61,894 nt of DNA. Origin: Microcystis elabens FACHB-917. GTDB taxonomy: Bacteria > Cyanobacteriota > Cyanobacteriia > PCC-6307 > Cyanobiaceae. Under the pieces are notes generated by a model, which was not told where the DNA came from, made no database searches, and saw nothing but the letters and a program-made list of their open reading frames with translations. Of this stretch, positions 37,767 to 46,110 are shown piece by piece. The DNA is taken from positions 1 through 61,894 of the forward strand of contig NZ_JACJSZ010000016.1 of NCBI RefSeq assembly GCF_014698445.1, read 5' to 3'. The position numbers were made by a program, and so were the translations under genes. How positions within the stretch are numbered: position 1 is the first letter of the stretch; the number at the start of each line of letters is the position of its first letter.

Positions 37767-39401
37767 ATGAACAGCACCGACACCAGCTCCGACACCAGCG
37801 CCGCCGCTCGCTCCACGGTCACCCAGGCGGCCAGCCCATTAGCCGGCGCTGCTTCCGCGCCGCTGCCGGCGGAGCTGAGCAAGGTCGAGCGGGCCAAGGC
37901 GGAGCTCTGCGGCCTCGACCTGGCGCCCCGGCTGGCGGAGCTGGCCGCGGCGGGCTGGGAGTCCCTCGACGAGGCCACCCTGACGATCCGCCTGAAATGG
38001 CTGGGGATCTTCTTCCGTCCCGTCACCCCTGGCCGCTTCATGGTGCGGCTGCGGCTCCCCAATGGCGTGATCCGCTCCGACCAGCTGGAGCTGCTGGCCG
38101 ATGCGGTCGACCGCTGCGGCGAGCACGGCAGCGCCGACATCACCACCCGCCAGAACCTGCAGCTGCGGGGCCTGTTGCTGGAGGACATGGCGCCGCTCCT
38201 GGCGGGGATGGAGCGGGTGGGTCTCACCAGCCGCCAGTCGGGCCACGACAACCCCCGCAACATCACCGGCAACCCCCTGGCCGGCCTCGACCCGGAGGAG
38301 CTGATCGACACCCGGCCGCTGGTGGCCTCGATCCAGGCTCGCCTGCTCGCCGACGACGGCCCCCGCAACCTGCCCCGCAAGTTCAACGTGGCGGTGGGTG
38401 GCGCCCCCGACAGTTTCCTGCTGCACAACGACCTCGCCTTCCTGCCGGCGCCCGATCCCCGCGACCCGGCCGCGCCGCTGGGTTTCACGGTGATGGTGGG
38501 CGGCTTCTTCTCGGCCCAGCGCAATGAACTGGCCGTTCCCCTCGGTCTGTGGCTGCGGCCCGACCAGCTGCCGGACTTCACCCTGGCCCTGCTGCGCCAC
38601 TACGACGCCCACGGCAACCGGGTCCAGCGCAACAAAAGCCGGCTGATGTACCTGATGGATGGTCTGGGGCTGGAGGCCTACCGCGACGCCGTGGTGGCGG
38701 CCTACCAGGAGCTGGCCGGGGCGTCGGCGCCGGCTCCGCTGCCCCATGACGGCCGCCACCTGGTGGTGCGGGCTCCTCGCGACGGGCTGGGCCTCCAGGC
38801 CCAGAAGCAGGAGGGTCTGCACTGGGCGGGGCTGCACGTGCCGATGGGGCGGCTCGATGCCGCTTCGATGCTGGAGCTGGCCCGCCTGGCCCGCACCCAC
38901 GGCAGCGGCGAGCTGCGCCTCACCGAGGCCCAGAACGTGCTGATCGTGAATGTGCCGGCCGATCGCCTGGCGGCCCTGGAGGCCGAACCCCTGCTGGAGC
39001 GGTTCCGGCTGGAGCCCGGTGCCCTCCAGGCCGAAGCGGTGAGCTGCACGGGCAGCCGCTACTGCAGTTTCGCCCTGATCCCCACCAAGCGCACCGCCCA
39101 GGCGGTGATCGATGAACTGGAGCGGCGGCTGGAGCTGCCAGAGGCCGTCCGCAGCCACTGGACCGGCTGCCCCAACGCCTGCGGCCAGCCCTACATGGGC
39201 CAGATCGGCCTGATGGGGGCCAAGGCCCGCCAGGACGGCCGGATGGTGGAGGCGGCGAAGATCTTCCTGGGGGGCCGCCTGGATCAGGATCCGCAGCTGG
39301 CGGAACTCCACGGGAAGGCGGTGCCCCTCTCCGAGCTCCCGGACGTGCTGGAGGCGTTGCTGGTGGAACGCTTCGGTGCCCGGCGGCGGGACGCGCCGTG
39401 A
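37767..39401 (+). CDS. nirA: Ferredoxin-nitrite reductase
   Basis: This 544-residue siroheme [4Fe-4S] enzyme performs the six-electron reduction of nitrite to ammonium with photosynthetic ferredoxin. It shows the duplicated nitrite/sulfite reductase fold: GSADITTRQNLQLRG and NPRNITGNPLAG in the first half, and the cluster-siroheme cysteines Cys427 and Cys433 (CTGSRYC) and Cys468 and Cys472 (GCPNACGQPY) in the second. NLPRKFNVAVGG is intact. The ATG at 37767 gives a Ser/Thr/Ala-rich leader of about 35 residues before homology. It is divergent from the TrpD2-like gene across about 250 bp. Confidence 0.97.
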   Translation: MNSTDTSSDTSAAARSTVTQAASPLAGAASAPLPAELSKVERAKAELCGLDLAPRLAELAAAGWESLDEATLTIRLKWLGIFFRPVTPGRFMVRLRLPNGVIRSDQLELLADAVDRCGEHGSADITTRQNLQLRGLLLEDMAPLLAGMERVGLTSRQSGHDNPRNITGNPLAGLDPEELIDTRPLVASIQARLLADDGPRNLPRKFNVAVGGAPDSFLLHNDLAFLPAPDPRDPAAPLGFTVMVGGFFSAQRNELAVPLGLWLRPDQLPDFTLALLRHYDAHGNRVQRNKSRLMYLMDGLGLEAYRDAVVAAYQELAGASAPAPLPHDGRHLVVRAPRDGLGLQAQKQEGLHWAGLHVPMGRLDAASMLELARLARTHGSGELRLTEAQNVLIVNVPADRLAALEAEPLLERFRLEPGALQAEAVSCTGSRYCSFALIPTKRTAQAVIDELERRLELPEAVRSHWTGCPNACGQPYMGQIGLMGAKARQDGRMVEAAKIFLGGRLDQDPQLAELHGKAVPLSELPDVLEALLVERFGARRRDAP

Positions 39402-39408
39402 GGGCCCC

Positions 39409-40104
39409 GTGACGGCCGCCCCTGCCCCCTGGGATCCCCGCCAGCTTCCCGCCAGCGGCAGCCCCGGACGCTGGCCCTGGCTGCAGGGGCTGCGGCGGGC
39501 CCGGGACCTCGACCTCGAGCCCTGGCTGCAGGCGGTGGAGATTGGATCCCTGCGGCCCGACCCCGACCTGCTGGCCGCCCTGGCGGAGCGACTCGACGGA
39601 CCGGCGGCGGCGCGGCTGCTGGCCTGGTGGCTGGCCCAGCCCGCCGCCGACCCCGCCCTGCTGGCGGTGATCGGCCGCCACCGCCACCCCCGCTGCCGGG
39701 CTCTGCTGCGGCAGGCCCTGACACCGACCGACGACGGTCTCGCCGCCGGCGCACGGGCCGCGCGACTCCTGCCCCTGCTGGGCCATCAGCGCCACCCGGA
39801 CGATTTCCCGCTGCTGCGCGAGCGGGTCCTGGCCCCCTTGCCGCTGCAGCAGCGGCGGGCCGCCCTGGAGGGCCTGGCGGTGGGGCTCGGGGCCTGGCCA
39901 CCACTCCCCCTGTGCCAGGTGCTCGTTGCCCTGGTGGGAGACCTGGACCCGGCCCTGGCCGCCGCCGCCGTGGATCTGCTGGCCCGGCTGCCGGGGGGAG
40001 CCCCGGCGCTGGCCGCCCTGGATCGCCGCCCCCTGGCCCCGGAGCTGGCGCGGCGGGTGGAGCGGCGCCTGGCGGGACCGCTCCGGCCCGCCGCGCGATC
40101 ATGA
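39409..40104 (+). CDS. HEAT/ARM-like helical repeat protein downstream of nirA
   Basis: This 231-residue protein is made of short, Leu/Ala-rich helical pairs with regularly placed Pro and Asp (for example DPALLAVIGRHRHPRCRALL, then GARAARLLPLLGHQRHPDDF and PLQQRRAALEGLAVGL), the look of degenerate HEAT-like repeats. GTG at 39409 is chosen, seven bases after the nirA stop, so it is co-translated with nirA. It may assist nitrite reductase assembly or activity, as accessory proteins encoded beside nirA do in other cyanobacteria, but no direct family call can be made. Confidence 0.6.
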   Translation: MTAAPAPWDPRQLPASGSPGRWPWLQGLRRARDLDLEPWLQAVEIGSLRPDPDLLAALAERLDGPAAARLLAWWLAQPAADPALLAVIGRHRHPRCRALLRQALTPTDDGLAAGARAARLLPLLGHQRHPDDFPLLRERVLAPLPLQQRRAALEGLAVGLGAWPPLPLCQVLVALVGDLDPALAAAAVDLLARLPGGAPALAALDRRPLAPELARRVERRLAGPLRPAARS

Positions 40105-40134
40105 GCCCACCCCAGCCCACGCGAGGCACGGCCG

Positions 40135-40653
40135 ATGTTCCGTCACCTGCTGGTGCCCACCGATGGCTCCGATCTCTCTGACGGCACGATCCGCCAGGCG
40201 GTGAGCTTCGCCCGCGACGCCGGGGCGACCATCACCTTCCTGTACGTGCTCGCCAACCTGGCCCTGCCGCCGCAGGGCTCCCTGTACGGCGATCCGGTGC
40301 TGCTCGATCCGGCCGTGGTGGAGCACTTCACGGAGGCGGAGCGGGCCTATGCCGATGAGCTGCTGGGGCGGGCCAGGGCCGTGGCCGAGGAGGCCGGCGT
40401 TCCCTGCGACACCGCCGTCGGCGAGCATCCGGTCGTCTACGAGGGGATCATCGACGCCGCCACGCGGCACGGCTGCGACCTGATCTTCATGGCCTCCCAC
40501 GGCCGCCGCGGCCTCGCCGGCCTGCTGCTGGGCAGCGAAACCCAGCGGGTGCTGACCCACACCGAGCTGCCGGTGCTGGTGTTCCGGCGCCCCGGGCCCG
40601 CCGCCGGCGACGCTCAGGCGCCGGCGGCGGGCCCGGACGCACCGGCCTGCTGA
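40135..40653 (+). CDS. Universal stress protein (UspA family, ATP-binding type)
   Basis: This 172-residue protein begins FRHLLVPTDGSDLSDGTIRQA and ends the fold with MASHGRRGLAGLLLGSETQRVL, which carries the G-x2-G-x9-G(S/T) nucleotide-binding pattern of ATP-binding Usp proteins. It is a single Usp domain with an Ala/Pro-rich tail of about 20 residues. It follows the nirA cluster after 30 bp and may be its last gene. Its last 40 bases overlap the 3' end of the opposing OpuB-type gene. Confidence 0.92.
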   Translation: MFRHLLVPTDGSDLSDGTIRQAVSFARDAGATITFLYVLANLALPPQGSLYGDPVLLDPAVVEHFTEAERAYADELLGRARAVAEEAGVPCDTAVGEHPVVYEGIIDAATRHGCDLIFMASHGRRGLAGLLLGSETQRVLTHTELPVLVFRRPGPAAGDAQAPAAGPDAPAC

Positions 40654-42230
40654 AGGCGCCAGCGGCGCACCACCTCGGCGACGTCGAGACCGTCGAGGTC
40701 GACCTGGGCATTGAGGTGCTGCATGGTGGCGGCGGAGATCCGGCCGGCCAAGTTCTCGATCACGGGCACCAGCTCCCGGCGCCGCCGCAGGGTCGCCGTG
40801 TGGAACACGGGAACCGCGTCGTAGGGGGGAAAGTAGTGGCGGTCGTCACGGAGTTGCTGCAGGTCGAGGGCGGGGATCAGGCCGTTGGTGGTGTCGCCGG
40901 CGATCAGATCGACGCGCCCCTCGGCCAGGGCGCGGTAGGTGAGGCCCAGGTCCATGGCCTGGGGCGGCTGGGCGAAGCGCAGCCCGTAGCGCCGGGCCAG
41001 GCCGGCGAAGCCGTCGGGCCGGTTGAGGAATTCGTAGCCGAAGCCCGCCCGCCAGCCGGGGGTGTGGGGGGCCGCCTCGCTGATCGTGGCGATCCCCAGT
41101 CGCCGGGCCTCGGCGCGGCGCACCAGGATCGCGAAGCTGTTCTCGAAGCCCAGGGAAGGGAACACGGTGAGCCCGAAGCGTTCGGCGTAGAGCCGGCGGG
41201 TCTGCGCGAACACCCGCTGCGCCGGATCGGGCGTCTCCGGCGGTGGCGGAGGCTGCTCCAGCAGGGTGGTCCAGGCGGTGCCGGTGTACTCCACATAGCC
41301 GTCGATGCGGCCGCTGCGCACGGCGGCATGGATCAGGCCGGTGCCCCCCAGGCCGAAGTCGCGGCGCACCTTCAGAGGTGTGCTGGCCTCGATCTCCTGG
41401 GCCAGCAGTTCGCCCAGGATCAGCTGCTCGGTGAAGCTCTTGCTGCCGATCCGCACGGTGCCGGCGTCCGGGCCTGTTCCGGCGGGCGGCAGCAGCTTCA
41501 GGGCCAGCACGGCCCCAAGGGCGAGGCCCGCCAGGCCCCAGGCCAGCCGCAGCGCCCGGCGCCGGCCGGGGACTTCGGCCCCGGTGGACCGGCGGGCCAG
41601 GCGCCGCTCCACCAGCCCCAGGCCGCCATCGGCGAGCAGGGCGATGGCGGCGGCCGGCAGGGCCCCCGCCAGGATCTGGCCGTTGTTGACCGTGGCGATG
41701 CCCCGGAAGATGAACACCCCCAGGCCGCCGGCGCCGATGGCGGCGGCGATGGTGGCCACCCCCGCGCCGATCACCGTGGCCACGCGCAGGCCCGCCATCA
41801 GGGTGGGAAGGGCCAGGGGCAGCTCCACCCGCAGCAGCACCTGGCGGTCGCTGAGCCCCAGGGCCCGGCCCGCCTCCTTCAGCCCCGGGGGCACCTGGGC
41901 CAGACCGGTGACCAGCCCGCGCAGCAGGGGCAGCAGGGCGTAGAGGGTGAGGGCCACGATCGCCGGGGTGGTGCCGATCCCCCCCAGCAGCGGCACGGTG
42001 AGCAGCAGGCCGAAGATCGCCAGGCTCGGCACGGTCTGCACCGTGCTGGCGGCCGCCAGCACCGGCCCGGCCCAGCGGGGCCGGCGGCTGATCCAGAGGC
42101 CGAGCGGCAGGCTGATCGCCAGCGCCAGGGCGATGGCGCTGAGCACCAGCAGCAGGTGCTCACCGCTGCGCTGCAGGATCTCCCCGGCCAGGGCGCCGTC
42201 CCACCAGGCCGGCGGCCACCGGGAGGTCAT
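40614..42230 (-). CDS. OpuB/ProW-ProX-type osmoprotectant ABC transporter, fused permease and binding protein
   Basis: This 538-residue protein has an N-terminal permease (about 1-215; six hydrophobic segments with LKEAGRALGLSDRQVLLRVELPLALP as the EAA loop, read in two parts). After a transmembrane link (about 225-245) there is a periplasmic OpuAC-type binding domain (VRIGSKSFTEQLILGELLA, VEYTGTAW, LGFENSFAILVR, GDTTNGLIPALDLQ). The family imports glycine betaine, choline or related compounds. The ATPase that must drive it is not found nearby. It starts within the ATGA overlap with the amino-acid permease gene upstream and converges with the stress-protein gene, overlapping it by 40 bases. 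Confidence 0.9.
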   Translation of the reverse strand: MTSRWPPAWWDGALAGEILQRSGEHLLLVLSAIALALAISLPLGLWISRRPRWAGPVLAAASTVQTVPSLAIFGLLLTVPLLGGIGTTPAIVALTLYALLPLLRGLVTGLAQVPPGLKEAGRALGLSDRQVLLRVELPLALPTLMAGLRVATVIGAGVATIAAAIGAGGLGVFIFRGIATVNNGQILAGALPAAAIALLADGGLGLVERRLARRSTGAEVPGRRRALRLAWGLAGLALGAVLALKLLPPAGTGPDAGTVRIGSKSFTEQLILGELLAQEIEASTPLKVRRDFGLGGTGLIHAAVRSGRIDGYVEYTGTAWTTLLEQPPPPPETPDPAQRVFAQTRRLYAERFGLTVFPSLGFENSFAILVRRAEARRLGIATISEAAPHTPGWRAGFGYEFLNRPDGFAGLARRYGLRFAQPPQAMDLGLTYRALAEGRVDLIAGDTTNGLIPALDLQQLRDDRHYFPPYDAVPVFHTATLRRRRELVPVIENLAGRISAATMQHLNAQVDLDGLDVAEVVRRWRLQQAGASGPAAGA

Positions 42231-43627
42231 GGCGCCTCGGACGGCGTCAGGGCCCGGGTGACCTGGAACACCGGCACGCTCACCCCGATCAGCAGCAGGG
42301 CCCAGCCGCTGTTGGCGGTGTCGTTGCGCAGGGCGCCGACGAGGAACGCGACCGACCCCACCAGCACGATGGCCGTGCTCCAGGGGTGGCCCCAGGCCCG
42401 ATAGGGCCGCGGCCGCTCCGGCTCCCTGATCCTCAGCGCGAACAGGCAGACGAGGCCCACCAGGTAGAGGCTCACGTAGAGGAAGGCCGCCAGCCCCAGC
42501 AGGATCGTGAAGTCGCCGCCGAGCACCAGCAGGGCCGAGGCCAGGCTGGTGAGCAGCAGCGCCACGGTGGGCGTGCCGCCACGGTTCACCCGGTCCACCA
42601 GCGGGCTGAACAGCCGGTCGCGGCTGAGGCCGTAGAGGATGCGGGGGGCGCCCATGATCGAGGCGTTGATCAGCCCCGCCAGCGACAGCAGCGCCAGCAC
42701 GGTGATGGCCTGGCCGCCGAAGGCGCCGAACAGCAGGGCGGCCGCATCGGCCACCGGCAGGCTGGAGACGGCGATCACCGGCAGCGGCAGCACCCGCAGC
42801 AGGGCCAGGTTGAACAGGGTGTAAAGGCCGATCACCGCCAGCACGCCGCCGATCAGGGAGCGGGGCAGGTCGTCCTGGGGTTCGCTGAACTCCTCGGAGA
42901 AGTAAATGGGGCTGTGCCAGCCGTCGTAGGTGGTGACGATCGCCTGCAGGGAGAACACCAGGGCCACGGCCAGGCCCGCCCAGCCCACCGGGGCCAGGCC
43001 CCCGGGGTCCGTGGGGATCGCGGCGGCGGCGGCCCGGGTGTCGGGGTCGCCCAGCAGGACGCAGGCCGCCACCACCGCCAGGAAGGCGAGGGCTTTGGCC
43101 AGGCTCAGCAGTTTCTGGCTGCCGCTGCCGGCTTCCACCCCCAGCAGCTGGATCAGGGTGAACAGCAGCAGCACCGCCAGCCCCACCAGCTTGCCGTGGG
43201 GCTCCAGCCCCGGCAGCAGGAAGGCGGCGTACTCGCCGATGGTGACCGCCACCCAGGCGATGCCGGTGCAGTGGCCGATCCAGTCCACCCAGCCCACGGT
43301 GAAGCCGGCGGCATCGCCGAAGCAGCGGCGGGCGTAGACGTACCAGCCGCCGGCCAGGGGCAGGGTCGCCCCCAGCTCCGCCACGGCGTTGGCGCCGAGC
43401 AGGGCGTAGAGGCCGCCCGCCAGCCAGGCCGCCATCACCCAGGGGCCGCTGCCCAGCTGGGCTGCCACCAGGCCGGGGGTGCGCAGGATGCCGGCGCCGA
43501 TGGTGCCCCCCACCGCTCCGGCGATGCCGAAGCTCACCCCCAGCACGCTGAGGAGGCGGCCCGGGGTCCGGGTGGTCGATGCCTGGTCCGGGGTGGCTGC
43601 CGGATCGGTGGGAGCGGGGCGGGTCAG
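42227..43627 (-). CDS. Amino-acid permease, APC superfamily
   Basis: This protein of about 466 residues has twelve predicted membrane segments. The APC helix-1 motif GTIGAGILRTPG follows the start, and later come LPLAGGWYVYARRCFG, YDGWHSPIYFSEE and APRILYGLSRDR. It would import or exchange amino acids or polyamines with unknown specificity. No ATG fits. Either the CTG at 43627, overlapping the stop of the MpaB-like gene, or the GTG at 43546 just before helix 1 may be used. The downstream OpuB-type gene overlaps its stop (ATGA), so both belong to one operon. Confidence 0.85.
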   Translation of the reverse strand: MTRPAPTDPAATPDQASTTRTPGRLLSVLGVSFGIAGAVGGTIGAGILRTPGLVAAQLGSGPWVMAAWLAGGLYALLGANAVAELGATLPLAGGWYVYARRCFGDAAGFTVGWVDWIGHCTGIAWVAVTIGEYAAFLLPGLEPHGKLVGLAVLLLFTLIQLLGVEAGSGSQKLLSLAKALAFLAVVAACVLLGDPDTRAAAAAIPTDPGGLAPVGWAGLAVALVFSLQAIVTTYDGWHSPIYFSEEFSEPQDDLPRSLIGGVLAVIGLYTLFNLALLRVLPLPVIAVSSLPVADAAALLFGAFGGQAITVLALLSLAGLINASIMGAPRILYGLSRDRLFSPLVDRVNRGGTPTVALLLTSLASALLVLGGDFTILLGLAAFLYVSLYLVGLVCLFALRIREPERPRPYRAWGHPWSTAIVLVGSVAFLVGALRNDTANSGWALLLIGVSVPVFQVTRALTPSEAP

Positions 43628-44739
43628 GAGGTGATCGCCCGTTCCAGCAGGGCCTGGAGCTCCTCGAGTTCGTGGTGGCTCAGCAGCCAGTCGCCCTGCT
43701 GATCCTTGGTGACGCGGGCCTCGAGGATCCAGCCATCCTCCGTGCGCACGACGGCGAAGTGGGGGGACTGGAGGGGAGCGGCCATGGGCGGGCTGGAACG
43801 GGGCGTCACGTCCTGCATAGCCAGGGCCGGTGGGGCGGGCAGCGCCAGATCCGCCAGCAGCGGCGGCGGGCCCAGCTGCTCGAGCCGGAACGTGGCGCCG
43901 TAGCTCGGGGTGGGGCGCTGGGAATAGAAACGGGCGGGGGCGGGCCGGCCCAGGCGGGCACGGCCCGCGGCCACCAGGGCGGCGGTCCGGCTGCGGGCCC
44001 GCAGCGCCCCCAGCACCAGCGCCTGCAGCCCGTCGGGGGCGGTGCTCCAGCCCAGGGCGACGCAGGTCTGGCGGTCGAGCAGGCCCAGCAGCGCCCAGCG
44101 CAGGGCGGGTCGCAGCGGGGCGGGCCAGTCGGCCAGGAGCATGGTCAGGGTGGCGTCGGCGATGCGCCGGTTGCTGGCCGCCGGGGCGAAGGCCCCCCGC
44201 TCCACCCGCTCGTTCAGCGCCAGCAGCTCCGCCAGGGTCTCCGGCAGTTCCGTGATCCCCATCCGCGCCCCCACCCCGCGCCAGAACAGGAACAGGTGCT
44301 CCTGCTCCAGGGGTGTCAGGGGCCGCCACCCATAGCGCGCCAGCCAGCGGATCGGCTCGGCCACGAAGGTGGAGAGCACGTAGAGGAAATCGTCGTTGCC
44401 GATCGCGTAGTGGCCGTGGATGCGGTTCATGCGCGCGATCACGGCGGCCCCGGCCGGACTGCCGGGTCCATGGCGCAGTAGTTCGGCCACCATCAGTCCG
44501 GTGTCGTCGTAGCGCTTGCGGGGCCGTCGCTCGAATTCCCCGGTGCGGGCCAGCAGGCCGGAGATGGAGGGCACGCAGAAGGTCTTGAGCAGGGCCAGCT
44601 CCAGGGCCCGGGTGAGGTCCCAGGGAAACAGCTCGCCGGCCAGCCGGTGGGCGGTGGCCTCGGCGGCCCGCAGCTTCGCGGCGGCGTCGGCAGGGGCGTT
44701 GGCGGCAGGGGCGTCGCCGGGATCGAGGGGATCATTCAT
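43624..44739 (-). CDS. Oxygenase MpaB-like (DUF2236) protein
   Basis: This 371-residue protein matches the DUF2236/MpaB family in RYDDTGLMVAELLRHG, VIARMNRIHGHYAIGNDDF (containing a conserved His) and VLSTFVAEPIRWLARYGWR. Family members include fungal MpaB and bacterial latex-clearing oxygenases, which bind b-type haem through conserved His residues. The substrate here is unknown. The last 90 residues (QLGPPPLLADLALP, then GWILEARVTKDQQG) look like a separate small domain. It lies between the DUF924 remnant and the APC permease in a tightly packed operon. Confidence 0.65.
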   Translation of the reverse strand: MNDPLDPGDAPAANAPADAAAKLRAAEATAHRLAGELFPWDLTRALELALLKTFCVPSISGLLARTGEFERRPRKRYDDTGLMVAELLRHGPGSPAGAAVIARMNRIHGHYAIGNDDFLYVLSTFVAEPIRWLARYGWRPLTPLEQEHLFLFWRGVGARMGITELPETLAELLALNERVERGAFAPAASNRRIADATLTMLLADWPAPLRPALRWALLGLLDRQTCVALGWSTAPDGLQALVLGALRARSRTAALVAAGRARLGRPAPARFYSQRPTPSYGATFRLEQLGPPPLLADLALPAPPALAMQDVTPRSSPPMAAPLQSPHFAVVRTEDGWILEARVTKDQQGDWLLSHHELEELQALLERAITS

Positions 44740-44751
44740 CGGGGGGAGGCG

Positions 44752-44940
44752 TCAGAAGCGGGAGCCCGGCTGCTGCAGGAACACCTCTTCCTCGGGGCTG
44801 CTCGGCCGGCCCAGGGCCTGCTCGGTCAGCGCCCAGAACCGGTCCCGCCCGGTCCGGTCGCGCTCGGGGCCGGCCCGGAACCAGGCGGAGGGAGGCGTCT
44901 CCTCGAACCAGAAGCGCAGCACCTCCTGCGGGGTCGGCAT
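44752..44940 (-). pseudogene. DUF924 protein with the middle deleted in frame
   Basis: The 62-residue product starts as DUF924 proteins do (PQEVLRFWFEETPPSAWFRA, then RFWALTEQAL) and ends with their usual C-terminus (GRPSSPEEEVFLQQPGSRF). About 110-130 residues of the helical middle, with the family's conserved LLDQFPRN region, are missing. The join keeps frame at about residue 44. It is probably a non-functional relic, although the micro-protein could still be made: it lies 3 bases after the small membrane protein and 12 bases before the MpaB-like gene. Confidence 0.7.
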
Positions 44941-44943
44941 GGC

Positions 44944-45165
44944 TCAGCAGAGGAATCGGTTCAGAAGAAATGGAAGCACCACCATCAGCAGCATGGCCAC
45001 CGCCGTCAGGGCCGGCAGGTTGACGCCGAAGGGGATCACCACCAGCAGCACGCTGCAGCCGAGGGCCACCGCATGGGCCTGCTTCCTGCCGTAGAGCATG
45101 TAGCCCAGTCCGACCGACCCGATCACCAGCGTCAGCAGCTGGCGGAGGCTGGGATCGCTGCCCAT
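44944..45165 (-). CDS. Small two-helix membrane protein, 73 aa
   Basis: This protein has an N-terminal amphipathic segment (SLRQLLTLVIGSVGLGYMLYG) and a hydrophobic C-terminal half (LGCSVLLVVIPFGVNLPAL, AMLLMVVLPFLLNRFLC), giving two to three membrane segments joined by a basic loop (GRKQ). No family is recognised. It is the first gene of the minus-strand operon that continues with the DUF924 remnant, the MpaB-like protein and two transporters, and might be an accessory subunit of one of them. ATG at 45165 is the start. Confidence 0.7.
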   Translation of the reverse strand: MGSDPSLRQLLTLVIGSVGLGYMLYGRKQAHAVALGCSVLLVVIPFGVNLPALTAVAMLLMVVLPFLLNRFLC

Positions 45166-45228
45166 CGAACCTGGCTCGGAGCGGCGGACGCCCCCATGCT
45201 GGGGCTCCCGTCGCCGTCCTGCCCACCC

Positions 45229-45987
45229 ATGACCCACCTGGTGGTGCTCCAGCACCTGGAGCGGGAAGGACCGGGCCGTTTCGGCGAGGAGGCCCGGCGC
45301 CGGGGCTGGACGGTGACGGTCTGTCGCCCCGACCGGGGGGAGCCGATGCCCCGTCTCGGGCCCGACCAGGCCCTGCTGGTGCTGGGGGGACCGATGGGGG
45401 TGGGCGACATCGGATCGCCGGCCTTTCCCTGGCTGGAAGAGGAGGTGGCCCTGCTGCGGGAGTGCCTGGCGTGCGAGCGCCCGGTGGTCGGGCTGTGCCT
45501 GGGGGCCCAGCTGCTGGCCTTCGCCGCCGGCGGGCAGGTGGCGCCGCTGACGGCGGGGGAACCGCCGGTGCGGGCCTACGAGGTGGGCTGGGGGCCGGTG
45601 ACCTGGACGCGCCCGCCGGGGCAGGAGCCGGTGCTGGCCGGGCTCGACGCTGCCCTGCCGGCGCTGCACTGGCACGGGGACCGGATCCGGCTGCCCGCCG
45701 CCGCCGCCCTGCTGGGCTCCACGCCCCTCTGCGCGGAGCAGATGTTCCGCCTGGGTCACCACGCCCACGGGCTCCAGTTCCACGTGGAGGTGACGGACGC
45801 CGCCCTGGAGGTCTGGCTCGACGAGGACGGTGACTACGTGCGCCTTGCCCTCGGAGCCGACGGGGTGGATCAGCTGCGGGCCGGCCAGGTCCGCTGGGGG
45901 GAGGAGGGGGAGCGCCAGGGGCGCCGGCTCATCAACAACCTGCTGGATCGCATCGACGCCCTGCTGGGGGGGTATCCCCTGCTCTGA
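45229..45987 (+). CDS. Class I glutamine amidotransferase (GMP-synthase-like domain)
   Basis: This 252-residue stand-alone GATase-1 domain has VLGGPMGVGD, the nucleophile elbow VVGLCLGAQLLA (Cys90) and the His/Glu pair GLQFHVEV (His185, Glu187), so the triad is complete. Such stand-alone proteins resemble GuaA's amidotransferase half and act as glutamine hydrolases or gamma-glutamyl peptidases. The partner is unknown. ATG 45229 is preferred. An in-frame ATG at 45196 would add 11 residues. It is divergent from the small membrane protein. Confidence 0.88.
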   Translation: MTHLVVLQHLEREGPGRFGEEARRRGWTVTVCRPDRGEPMPRLGPDQALLVLGGPMGVGDIGSPAFPWLEEEVALLRECLACERPVVGLCLGAQLLAFAAGGQVAPLTAGEPPVRAYEVGWGPVTWTRPPGQEPVLAGLDAALPALHWHGDRIRLPAAAALLGSTPLCAEQMFRLGHHAHGLQFHVEVTDAALEVWLDEDGDYVRLALGADGVDQLRAGQVRWGEEGERQGRRLINNLLDRIDALLGGYPLL

Positions 45988-46110
45988 GGGCCGGCGCAAC
46001 GGCCAGCTGGCGGCGCCGCTGCTCCACGGCCCCATCCACGCTCCCTTCCATCCCCTTGATCAGCTCGCGGAAGCGGCGGCCTCCTTACGGTGATCCCTAG
46101 GGTGAGGGGC

